From positions 1 to 64,000 of the forward strand of contig JAUXVD010000014.1 of assembly GCA_030684575.1 (NCBI GenBank): 64,000 bases of DNA. The letters run 5' to 3'. Positions 1-6,969 of this stretch are shown piece after piece (positions within the stretch are counted from its first letter, which is position 1; each line of letters begins with the position of its first letter). A program made the position numbers and the translations under genes. The notes below the pieces were generated by a model. That model was not told where the DNA came from. It was given only the letters and a program-made list of their open reading frames with translations, and did not search any database. This stretch comes from Nitrospirota bacterium. GTDB lineage: Bacteria; Nitrospirota; Nitrospiria; Nitrospirales; Nitrospiraceae.

Positions 1-151
1 CCCCTAGGGTTAGGTGGGGGAAAAGAAGGACGGATGGGCAGCCTAGTCGTCCTCTGTGCTCGCGCAACGCTCACGGGCTCGTCTGTCTGGTTCTTCTGGA
101 ATGTTTCCTGCCACAATTGACGCGAGTACGGCATTGCCGTATAGTGTGCGC

Positions 152-277
152 ATGTTCACGGTTTTCGAAACCCCTACGTTTGCCCCCTCGACAGCAACTG
201 CTGGAACGATGAAGATCGAACAAACTGCATTACCTTCATCGCCACAAATCCAGATGCCGGTAAAGAGGAGATCGAAA
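152..277 (+). pseudogene. Remnant of a RelE/HigB-type toxin gene, fused in frame to the antitoxin frame
   Basis: An ATG at 152 opens a frame starting MFTVFETPTF, which resembles the start of RelE/HigB-like toxins paired with XRE antitoxins (family knowledge, from memory). The similarity stops after about 10 residues, and the frame runs on without a stop into the antitoxin at 278. The toxin core of about 80-90 residues is missing, so this looks like an internal deletion that left the toxin start next to the antitoxin ribosome-binding site. Only the first residues are recognisable, so the call is tentative. Confidence 0.4.
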
Positions 278-586
278 ATGCGTAAAGCAAAACAGAAACC
301 TACCGGTCGTCAGCCTAAAGTGGACATTGGCGCCGAACTACTCTCGTCGGTGCGTGAAATGAAGACCGGTGTCCGTGCTCGCGTCCATCGCCCTGAAATT
401 TCAAAAGTTGCCCACGCTCGGTTGGCGTCCGGGCTTTCTCAAACCGCCTTTGCCGCATTGCTTGGAGTTTCTGTACGTACCCTCCAAGACTGGGAACAAG
501 GCCGTCGCGAACCATCCGGGGCGGCAAAAACCCTTTTCAAGGTCGCCGAGCGCCATCCTGAAGTTCTGAAAGAACTCGTTGCGTGA
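278..586 (+). CDS. XRE-family helix-turn-helix antitoxin (HigA/NadS-like)
   Basis: This 102-residue protein has a helix-turn-helix at about residues 45-80 (SQTAFAALLGVSVRTLQDWE) followed by GRREPSGAAKTL and a short C-terminal helix. This is the arrangement of HigA/NadS-type antitoxins that bind their own promoter and neutralise a RelE-like mRNA interferase. The start at ATG 278 is chosen because GAGGAG at 265-270 is a good ribosome-binding site; the open frame itself reaches back to 56. The expected upstream toxin survives only as a remnant at 152-277, so the antitoxin appears to be an orphan. An attC-like site follows, so the gene may be a cassette; toxin-antitoxin modules are common integron cargo. 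Confidence 0.8.
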   Translation: MRKAKQKPTGRQPKVDIGAELLSSVREMKTGVRARVHRPEISKVAHARLASGLSQTAFAALLGVSVRTLQDWEQGRREPSGAAKTLFKVAERHPEVLKELVA

Positions 587-635
587 AGTGGTACGGCCCG
601 CAGAAGAACTGCAGCTGAACTGAAATGGCAGGGTT

Positions 636-729
636 TGCCGCGTATGTTTCAGGAGAACTGATGGCGTGTTATGCGGGTAAAAATTGGCAGATCCAGCTCT
701 TACACGGATCCGCTGAAACATTGTTAGGC
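636..729 (+). repeat. Degenerate attC-like recombination site
   Basis: The right end is a canonical R' core GTTAGGC at 723-729, preceded by CCGCTGAAACATT. The left arm ATGTTTCAG near 643 is complementary to CTGAAACAT near 715, so the segment can fold as an attC-type hairpin. The left core is poorly conserved (GCCGCGT where GCCTAAC is expected). It separates the antitoxin cassette from the next gene, which begins 5 bp after the core. Confidence 0.5.
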
Positions 730-734
730 GCTGC

Positions 735-1535
735 ATGAAGCCCGATCATTCCTTCGAACGTCAGCTAAAGAACCTGGAACATGAGTCGAATGTCATCGCG
801 AACTACGTATATGCAGAGATGGCAATTCAACACGCTGCCTCCAAGTCGAAAAAGCTTCTGAGTAGGCTAAACCGAACACGAACCTTCTGGATTGCCTGCA
901 AGGCCGCATTCCAATCAGCAGCCTACATAGCGCTCGGTCGAATCTTCGACCTAAAGTCGCCGTATAACGTTGCAGCGCTCCTCAACGCAATGGAGCTCGA
1001 ACTAGCTCTCTTCCAGAAGGAGGCGCTCGCAACTCGAAAACGCGATGGAGCTGCAAAGGATCCGGCGTGGCTGCCGGAGTATCTTCAAAGAGCCTACTAC
1101 CCCACCAAGCGTGACGTCGAACGTCTAAGAAGGAAGGTGGCTGAGTACCGTAAAATCTACGATCGCGCGATCATGCCGGTTCGCCATCAATATCTCGCGC
1201 ATCGTCAGGCTCACGATCACGAAAAGGTTCAAGCATTGTTTGGCAAAGGCAAAGTTGGGGAGATGTGGCGGCTGTCAACGTTCCTCTTGCGCCTGCATTT
1301 GTCGTTGTGCGAACTTCTCCTCAATGGAAGAAAACCTGTCTTACGTCCCGTTCGCTACTCGGTCAGGGCCATGTACGACTCCCAGAGCAACAGAACCGGA
1401 TCGCACGAATACATGGTGCGAGACATGAAGAGCCTCATGAGCTTCATCGAAGCGGCAACGCCTAACCCTTCCATCGAGCGGACGTCTTCCAGCGGGCTTC
1501 GCCCGCTTCCAGCCGCCGCTCATGTCAAACGTTAG
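735..1535 (+). CDS. AbiU2/HEPN-like protein (gene cassette)
   Basis: The product is 266 residues and mostly helical. The motif R150-HQYLA-H156 fits the RX4-6H signature of HEPN ribonuclease domains, and its context (IYDRAIMPVRHQYLAHRQ) resembles the AbiU2 branch linked to phage abortive infection. AbiU2 assignment is from pattern memory; HEPN is supported by the motif. The gene starts 5 bp after an attC core and its last 25 or so codons lie inside the next attC site, which even supplies the TAG stop, so the C-terminal tail PNPSIERTSSSG onwards is probably not part of the fold. Codon use is plainer and AT-richer than the chromosomal genes, consistent with a mobile cassette. No partner toxin or antitoxin is visible next to it. 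Confidence 0.6.
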   Translation: MKPDHSFERQLKNLEHESNVIANYVYAEMAIQHAASKSKKLLSRLNRTRTFWIACKAAFQSAAYIALGRIFDLKSPYNVAALLNAMELELALFQKEALATRKRDGAAKDPAWLPEYLQRAYYPTKRDVERLRRKVAEYRKIYDRAIMPVRHQYLAHRQAHDHEKVQALFGKGKVGEMWRLSTFLLRLHLSLCELLLNGRKPVLRPVRYSVRAMYDSQSNRTGSHEYMVRDMKSLMSFIEAATPNPSIERTSSSGLRPLPAAAHVKR

Positions 1536-1538
1536 GCG
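1460..1538 (+). repeat. attC integron recombination site
   Basis: This 79-bp site has R'' GCCTAAC at 1460-1466 and the exact complement R' GTTAGGC at 1532-1538. Inside, CATCGAGCGGACG near 1472 pairs imperfectly with CGCCGCTCATG near 1515, leaving extra-helical bases, and the centre AGCGGGC-TTC-GCCCGCT is a perfect hairpin. These are the defining elements of a folded single-stranded attC. It overlaps the 3' end of the AbiU2-like gene. Confidence 0.9.
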
Positions 1539-1549
1539 GACAACCGATA

Positions 1550-2178
1550 TGCGAGAAATGAATCACATGCCCCTCACGCTTTTGCTAACGACCTCTTTGG
1601 TTTTTTCCTTGCTTAGCTGTACGAGGGAGCAAGAAAAACCGCTAACGGCGACACACTCAGCGTCGTCAAGTAAATCTGCCGTGATTTCCGTACCGCGCGG
1701 CATCACCGGTTTGGAAGTCGGTATGACACCGGAGCAAATTGGCCAATTATTCAAAATTAAGGAGGATCAAGATCCTGTTGCGGCACTGCTCAAGAAGTAC
1801 GGCAAACCAGATCAAGGCGAAGCGGTGTCCCGGGAGAACAAAACAATCCGGAAACGGTTTTTTCGTATCTCATCTGGTGTAGGCAAGATCCCTGACGGTG
1901 TCACCTCGGCTGATGCCCGCGCGACTCACAATATCGTCTATCAAATCGGTTTGCACTACGACGAAGCGAGCGTGAAAAAGATCGGCTGGGAAGGCATTAC
2001 GTACCCTTACCTCGCAAAGTACGGGAAGCCTTCTGAGGAGGACACAGGCTCCGGGTACATTTGGAAGGATAGTCGCACACGCCTTGCCATTGAGTCATCT
2101 GGTTCAGTAATTAACGTGTTCTTCACAGATGAAGCGCTCGAAATCGAAGTGAGAAAAGAAGAGCGTAAATACCAGTGA
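1550..2178 (+). CDS. Putative lipoprotein (gene cassette)
   Basis: This 209-residue protein has a lipoprotein signal: a hydrophobic stretch LTLLLTTSLVFSLLS followed by Cys24 in a LLSC lipobox, then a Ser/Thr-rich linker. The mature part begins GITGLEVGMTPEQIGQLF, a motif seen in small secreted proteins, but I do not recognise the family. Three in-frame ATGs (1550, 1559, 1568) lie before the signal peptide and none has a strong ribosome-binding site, so the exact start is uncertain. It lies directly after the attC at 1460-1538 and before another attC-like site, so it reads as a single-gene cassette encoding an exported, probably inner- or outer-membrane-anchored protein. Confidence 0.7.
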
Positions 2179-2191
2179 TTTCTGAATGGCC

Positions 2192-2258
2192 CCCCAACAA
2201 ATGCTCAATCGGATTCGGGGTGCTGGCTCTCCCCTCGCCAATTAGCTCATCGTTGTCC
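2192..2258 (+). repeat. Probable degenerate attC-like site
   Basis: CCCCAAC at 2192-2198 and GTTGTCC at 2252-2258 keep the conserved AAC and GTT of attC cores. ATGCTCAATCGG at 2201-2212 pairs imperfectly with CCAATTAGCTCAT at 2238-2250, leaving unpaired bases, and the centre has GGGG and CCCC arms. It lies just after the lipoprotein gene, where a third attC is expected. The cores are weak, so this is less certain than the site at 1460. Confidence 0.5.
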
Positions 2259-2488
2259 TGAGCCATCCTGTCGGGAAAGGGCCGACCTGGCTCATGTGTC
2301 ACATGTCTACGCTTTGCAGTCCGTAAGCGATCGCTCATGCCGAGTCCGAGTGAGGTCTTCGCTTTCCGGAGCTACTCAAAGAAACGTACATAAGCATTGG
2401 AACTGGTGGGGTTGGTTTCTGATATGGAGCGATGCGGGTTAGGATTCGATGGTTCGGACGAGTGGTACAACAGGCGAGTATTTCCGCA
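2259..2488. other. Intergenic region without recognisable gene
   Basis: No open frame here has a ribosome-binding site or convincing protein-like composition. It marks the junction between the cassette array and the chromosomal genes on the minus strand. Confidence 0.5.
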
Positions 2489-2610
2489 GGACGCTCAAAA
2501 AGCCCGTCCAGCAAGGCCGCAGCCGATGAACGCACCGGAGGCGTAGCCTTGGGCTACGTTGAGGATGCGTTCGAGGCGAGAACGAAGCTGGCGGGGATTT
2601 TTCAGCGTCC
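2489..2610 (-). repeat. Family B palindromic repeat, copy 1
   Basis: This 122-bp element has terminal inverted repeats: GGACGCTCAAAAAG at the left end and the complement of GGACGCTGAAAAAT at the right end. The centre carries the family core CGTAGCC-TTG-GGCTACG within GGAGG/CCTCA arms. Read on the minus strand it begins 6 bp after the stop codon of the sensor kinase gene. Confidence 0.9.
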
Positions 2611-2616
2611 TTCGAT

Positions 2617-4437
2617 TTAAGCCGGGCGGCGTGCGGGCGGTCTGCGTCCGCGTCCTCTGTAGGACGGTCCACGGCTGAGACCTGGGAGACGGATGGTGAC
2701 GGTGGTGCCTTCGCCTGGCGCGCTGCCGATGGCGATCGAGCCGCCATGTTCTTCGACGATCTTCTTGACCGTGGCGAGGCCCAGGCCGGTGCCGGCCCGC
2801 TTCGTGGTAAAGAACGGCTCAAAGACTTTGTCGACGATTTCAGCAGGAATCGGAGCCCCGTCGTTCTTGATGAGGATCTGATCTTCCACGCCGCGTCCGG
2901 CGCGATGCTGGGTGACCTGAATGTGGAGATGGCCGCCTGGGCTCATCGCCTCACCGGCATTCTTGAAAATACTGAGAAAGACTTGCTGGAGTTTGGATTC
3001 GTCGCCGCGGACCGGCGCGATCATCGTCGCATAGTCCTTGGTGACCTGAATTCTGGTGACTTCGAGGTCGGTTGCCACTACCGTGAGCGCGCTTTCGATG
3101 ACTTCGGGGATGCGGAGGAGTCGTCGATTTAGCTCGAGCGGTTTCGCAAAGTCCAAAATTTCGTTCAGGATGGCTTCGACACGGATCAAATCGCGCATCG
3201 CATTTTCGACGCGCGTCTGCGGGTCGAAGTCGAGGATGCCTTCACCCGTGACTTCCTCTAACTGGGCGCGTATCGAAGCGAGCGGTTCCCGCACTTCTGT
3301 GGCCAGGAACATGCTGAATTCACCGATGGCAGCCTGCCGCTCTTGCTTTCTGATGATGGGTTCCGAGGGACCAGGGACAACGGCCACTCCTGGTGCGCCT
3401 TCAGCGCCTGCGGCTGGGGCCACGCTGATCGGCGCCGGTGCCGGAGCCTGGAGAATGTCCGCGATTTTGACGATCGAGGGTTCAAGTGTACGGGCATCCG
3501 TCTGCTGGTAGCGCCCGGCTTCTTTCGAGGCCAGCGTGATGGTGCCACCCACTTGTCCCCGGACGAAGAATGGCACGACGAGTGAGGAGAGCAGTCGGTC
3601 CTTGAACAGATATTTGTGATCGAGGAACCGCCCCTGCGTGGATGCAAGATCGTGATCGACGCGCGGCTTCCGATGGCGGACCGCCCACCCGGAGGCTGAG
3701 CTGTCGAGCGTGAGGCGGTGGCCCGGTTTCAGATCTTTCTTCCCGTCCTTCTGTTCGCTCTTCAGATCGCCGGCCATGCCCAGGACTTCGACATTGCCCG
3801 CCAGGGGATCGTAGTGGCAGGCCCAGATGCGATCGTAGGCGACGTATTGGTTCGCTTCCGTCAAGACGGCAATAATCTTGTCTTGGAGTTCCGGGGTCAG
3901 CTGCGAGACCGGAGCCGCAAACATTTCTGCGGGAGACGGTGGCGGAGGGACCGGCTCATGCGCGACATAGGGGCGGCTGAGCACGACATTCATGTCGAAC
4001 AGGCCTTCGCGTTCCAGCGCTTTGGTGACCTCGTCGCTGGCCTGCTCCATCAAGGCTTTTTCTTTTTTCGCGAAGGTGGCGCTCTCTTTCCGTCCAATCA
4101 CCAGAAAGCCGTAGGTCCGGTTCTTATGCCGCAGGGGCACTGCGAGCATCGATTTCGCGCCCGGGGTGATCAAGCGGAGGCGAATCGTGCGCCCGTCTTC
4201 CTGATCGCTTGAGGGAGAGGCGGCGGCGATCGCGGGAGCTGAGAGCGTCCGGAGGATTGCCTGTGTATCGCGAGGGGTAAAACCTCGTGTGGCATGGCCG
4301 ACCAGCGGGCCTTGGTCCCGGTGGAACACGGCGGCGAGCGCGGCGTCGACCGGCAGGTCGTTGAGCACGGACGTCAGGGTTCGCTGAAGATGCGTCTCAG
4401 GAATGGATTTGCTGTTGTGTGGAGCTGTGGGTGTCAT
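2617..4437 (-). CDS. GAF-domain sensor kinase with degenerate H-box
   Basis: The 606-residue product has no membrane segment. Two GAF-like sensor domains (about residues 20-145 and 180-330) are followed by an Ala/Pro linker, a dimerisation region and a HATPase domain. The HATPase keeps its N-box (Asn493 in KNAGEAM), G1 Asp526, the F-box FEPFFTT and GTGLGLA at 549-555. At the H-box, where the family has HExRNPL, the sequence is T380-EVREPL, so the phospho-accepting histidine is replaced by threonine (ACA codon). It may act as a non-autophosphorylating or partner-dependent regulator. The C-terminal tail is Arg-rich. The start at 4437 is chosen because the GAF begins soon after; a second ATG lies at 4467, and neither has a strong ribosome-binding site. 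No response regulator is adjacent. Confidence 0.8.
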   Translation of the reverse strand: MTPTAPHNSKSIPETHLQRTLTSVLNDLPVDAALAAVFHRDQGPLVGHATRGFTPRDTQAILRTLSAPAIAAASPSSDQEDGRTIRLRLITPGAKSMLAVPLRHKNRTYGFLVIGRKESATFAKKEKALMEQASDEVTKALEREGLFDMNVVLSRPYVAHEPVPPPPSPAEMFAAPVSQLTPELQDKIIAVLTEANQYVAYDRIWACHYDPLAGNVEVLGMAGDLKSEQKDGKKDLKPGHRLTLDSSASGWAVRHRKPRVDHDLASTQGRFLDHKYLFKDRLLSSLVVPFFVRGQVGGTITLASKEAGRYQQTDARTLEPSIVKIADILQAPAPAPISVAPAAGAEGAPGVAVVPGPSEPIIRKQERQAAIGEFSMFLATEVREPLASIRAQLEEVTGEGILDFDPQTRVENAMRDLIRVEAILNEILDFAKPLELNRRLLRIPEVIESALTVVATDLEVTRIQVTKDYATMIAPVRGDESKLQQVFLSIFKNAGEAMSPGGHLHIQVTQHRAGRGVEDQILIKNDGAPIPAEIVDKVFEPFFTTKRAGTGLGLATVKKIVEEHGGSIAIGSAPGEGTTVTIRLPGLSRGPSYRGRGRRPPARRPA

Positions 4438-4513
4438 TCGTGAGTTAGGGTAGTCAAGCGGGCGCATTGTAACAACGCGCGACACGCAATTCAATGAAAA
4501 GGAATAGGCCCCG

Positions 4514-4975
4514 TTATTCTTCTGGGTTAATGATCTTCGGCGGACGTTGCTGGAATGTTTGCTGCGGCTCAGGCGGGCGTGACCCGGAGGTCGTGGCATT
4601 CAGGATCGTGGTGACCAGGCTGATCACCACCGCGCCGCCGACCGCCGGCCAAAACCCCGCAACGGTAAATCCTTTCACCAGATAGGCGGTGAGTTCCAGC
4701 AGAAGCGCGTTGACCACGATGAGAAAGAGCCCCAGCGAGAGGACGATCAAGGGCAGGGTCAGCACAAAGAGGATGGGCCGGATCAAGATGTTCAGAAACG
4801 TGAGCACAAGCATCGCGGCGATCCCGACAGGGAGCGAGTCCATCTCAAGGCCCGGCACGATCATCACGGCCAGGAATACCGCGATGCCGGTAATCAGGAT
4901 GCGACTCACCGCTGCGCGAATCCCACCGTTCAAGTAATAGTTATTGAGCTCGCGTGTGATGCGAAGCTGCTGCAT
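4514..4975 (-). CDS. Phage holin family 4 / YvlD-like membrane protein
   Basis: This 153-residue protein has four hydrophobic segments (about residues 23-43, 48-68, 70-97 and 103-125). The motif TFLNILIRPILFVLTLPL is characteristic of the phage-holin-4/YvlD-type membrane family (PF04020). Despite the name, chromosomal members are not known to be holins; they are small inner-membrane proteins sometimes linked to envelope stress. The C-terminus is a Pro/Gln-rich cytoplasmic tail. It lies 8 bp downstream of the next minus-strand gene and is likely co-transcribed with it. Confidence 0.8.
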   Translation of the reverse strand: MQQLRITRELNNYYLNGGIRAAVSRILITGIAVFLAVMIVPGLEMDSLPVGIAAMLVLTFLNILIRPILFVLTLPLIVLSLGLFLIVVNALLLELTAYLVKGFTVAGFWPAVGGAVVISLVTTILNATTSGSRPPEPQQTFQQRPPKIINPEE

Positions 4976-4983
4976 CGTTTACC

Positions 4984-5319
4984 CTACTGGACCTGGACCG
5001 GCTGTACGGGAGCCGGTACACGTGTGGCTGAGGAGAAATTGATTTCGATGGCCCGCAACACTTTGTTGTCCTTCGTGGCCTCGATGACGACCCGATCGCC
5101 GACGACGGGTACGTTCGTGCTTTTCAGATTGCCCTTTTCCTTAAACCTGGTCTGTTTGTTCACCTGCACATCCACGGTTTTCCCCTTGGGGGTTTTGACC
5201 TCGACATGGGTCGCGTCGATGGCCGTGACGGTGCCGAGGACATGTTGGCCGGTGCCATGGGCGAAGGCCGTGGTGGCCATGAAGCTGAACAGACAGACAA
5301 GAATACTACGGTACATCAT
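4984..5319 (-). CDS. Small periplasmic protein, DUF5666-like
   Basis: The 111-residue product starts with a signal peptide (MMYRSILVCLFSFMATTAFA, cleavage after AFA). The mature part has alternating beta-strand patterns (HVLGTVTAIDATHVEVKT, VVGDRVVIEA) typical of a small OB-like or DUF5666-type fold, and a Pro/Val-rich tail. Such proteins often sit near metal or redox genes, and a cytochrome c gene lies just upstream on the same strand. No catalytic or metal-binding motif is clear apart from histidines near the mature N-terminus. The function is unknown. Confidence 0.65.
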   Translation of the reverse strand: MMYRSILVCLFSFMATTAFAHGTGQHVLGTVTAIDATHVEVKTPKGKTVDVQVNKQTRFKEKGNLKSTNVPVVGDRVVIEATKDNKVLRAIEINFSSATRVPAPVQPVQVQ

Positions 5320-5352
5320 GATGGCTCAGTCCTTTGTCCTGGAAGATAGCTC

Positions 5353-5973
5353 TCAGTGGTGATGTCCACTTTCCGGTTGTCGTGCGGCACGGTCGTCTCC
5401 CTGGAGGAATTGGTCGAAGGAGGCTTCTTCTTCCAGTTCGTGTTTTGTCTTGGGATTCAGGCCCTTCATCTGATCGAGTTCTTCCGGGGTCAGTTGCGGG
5501 AGATGGCGGATGAAGTGTACCAGCTTCCAACTGTCCATATCTTTACTCGGGTCGCCTTCTCCCCAGGCCGGCATCGCGGTAAAACGAATGCCGTTGTGGA
5601 TGACCCAGAAGAGTTCGCCGTCCGACATCGATTGGGTGTCGGCTAATCGGAGGTCCGGCGCTTTGGGATACACATTCTTGCCGATGGGTGTCTGGCCGCT
5701 CCCGTCGTTGGCATGGCAGCCTGCACAATGGTCGGCGAAATGGGCCAACCCTTCCTTCAAGAGGTCCGGGCTGAACGGGACCGGGTTGGGGTTGTTCCGT
5801 TGTTCGATCGGGATCGCGAGATGACGGATTTGCCGCGCCAGGAACACCTCGATCGCATGGGGCTCCGTTTTGGCACTAAAGCCGGTCGTGAACAATTGAT
5901 AGCCGAGCCAGCCGAAGGTGCCGACAACTGCGAGGCCCAGGACGATGACAAGGATGATCAGCTTCGTTCTCAT
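5353..5973 (-). CDS. Membrane-anchored monohaem cytochrome c
   Basis: The 206-residue protein has an N-terminal membrane anchor (about residues 5-28) and one haem c motif, C83-AG-C86-H87. Met134 in TAMPAWG is the expected distal haem ligand, which fits a class I (cytochrome c6/cbb3 subunit-like) electron carrier facing the periplasm. A HHH motif ends the protein. It probably passes electrons between membrane complexes, but no oxidase or reductase genes are adjacent to define its partner. The downstream DUF5666-like and holin-like genes follow on the same strand and may form a small operon. Confidence 0.85.
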   Translation of the reverse strand: MRTKLIILVIVLGLAVVGTFGWLGYQLFTTGFSAKTEPHAIEVFLARQIRHLAIPIEQRNNPNPVPFSPDLLKEGLAHFADHCAGCHANDGSGQTPIGKNVYPKAPDLRLADTQSMSDGELFWVIHNGIRFTAMPAWGEGDPSKDMDSWKLVHFIRHLPQLTPEELDQMKGLNPKTKHELEEEASFDQFLQGDDRAARQPESGHHH

Positions 5974-6021
5974 AGCAACAGTCGTTTACTATACAAAGTC
6001 TTTCGTCCGATTGCCACCGGG

Positions 6022-6831
6022 TCATGCTGTCGGGGAGGCGCTCCGTGATCGTGCGAGGCGAAGGATCAGCAGCATGAGGATGGGCAGATGCATCAGCAGT
6101 CCACTCATCCCCATGAACGGTTCGCCGATCCAGAAGGTCACGCCGAGGTTAAAGACCAGGACCCCATAGTACAGGCCGACGCCCAGCAAGAGTTGAGGGG
6201 TAATGGATGCAGGCAGGATCAGGTGGGGGAGTCGGCGCTCAAGGGGGAAATAGATGGCGAGGGAGATGAGTCCGACGACGGCCCACCCGACATAGTTGGC
6301 GGCCGGTACGCCGAAATGCCAGCCGGGATCGGGATAATAATAGATCTTGCCGAGGAACCAGCGATCGCCACGGAGCGCTACCGGATCGATCACCATGTCG
6401 ATGAAGGAAAACAGGCCGGCGGTCAAGATCAGTACGGACCATTTGGTCCTGGCTGCGAGGTCGAAGCGCAGCGACTTTAGTAAGGGTTGCGCGGCTGGTG
6501 AGGATTGCTCGATGGGGAGGAGGAGACAGAGTGCGACGCAGTAGGCGGCGTAGAGGAGAAAGCTGAAGGAGATCGAGTCCATGAAGGGAATGTTGGAGAA
6601 GTAGAGCTCCTGCCCCAGGGTCGAACCATTGTAGTGGTACCAGCCGAAGGGAATGCCGTTGCGGGTGGAGGAATACTCGCAGACGAAGGCCGTGGCCCAG
6701 CTGATTAGCCAGAACCGCCAGGTCCGCGGCCAGCCGATCAGCTTGATCGCAGCGAAGAGAAAGGCCGCGAGGAAGATAAAGACGTAGGGCCGAAATACAA
6801 CGGTCTTGAGTAGAAGAAGGATGTATTCCAT
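6022..6831 (-). CDS. CruF-like carotenoid biosynthesis membrane protein
   Basis: The 269-residue protein has about seven hydrophobic helices and matches the carotenoid biosynthesis family PF04240: CEYSSTRNGIPFGWYHY and FIDMVIDPVA are hallmark motifs, and PGWHFGVPAANYVGW is typical. Family members (CruF, bisanhydrobacterioruberin hydratase) add water to the terminal double bonds of carotenoids in the membrane. The neighbouring HpnA- and IspA-like genes on the same strand support a role in isoprenoid metabolism. The exact substrate cannot be told from the sequence. A family B repeat lies between this gene and hpnA. Confidence 0.8.
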   Translation of the reverse strand: MEYILLLLKTVVFRPYVFIFLAAFLFAAIKLIGWPRTWRFWLISWATAFVCEYSSTRNGIPFGWYHYNGSTLGQELYFSNIPFMDSISFSFLLYAAYCVALCLLLPIEQSSPAAQPLLKSLRFDLAARTKWSVLILTAGLFSFIDMVIDPVALRGDRWFLGKIYYYPDPGWHFGVPAANYVGWAVVGLISLAIYFPLERRLPHLILPASITPQLLLGVGLYYGVLVFNLGVTFWIGEPFMGMSGLLMHLPILMLLILRLARSRSASPTA

Positions 6832-6845
6832 GTTGAAGAATTAAC

Positions 6846-6967
6846 GGATGCTCAAACAGGCCATCCAGCAAGGCCGCAGGCGCTGACAAGACCGGAGGCG
6901 TACCCCAAGGGGTACGTTGAGGATCTTGTCGAGCCGAGAACGAAGTTGGGGGCCTTTTTCAGCATCC
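6846..6967 (-). repeat. Family B palindromic repeat, copy 2
   Basis: This 122-bp element has termini GGATGCTCAAACAG on the left and the complement of GGATGCTGAAAAAG on the right. The core is CGTACCC-CAA-GGGGTACG. Read on the minus strand it begins 2 bp after the hpnA stop codon, so it sits in the intercistronic gap ahead of the CruF-like gene. Confidence 0.9.
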
Positions 6968-6969
6968 GA

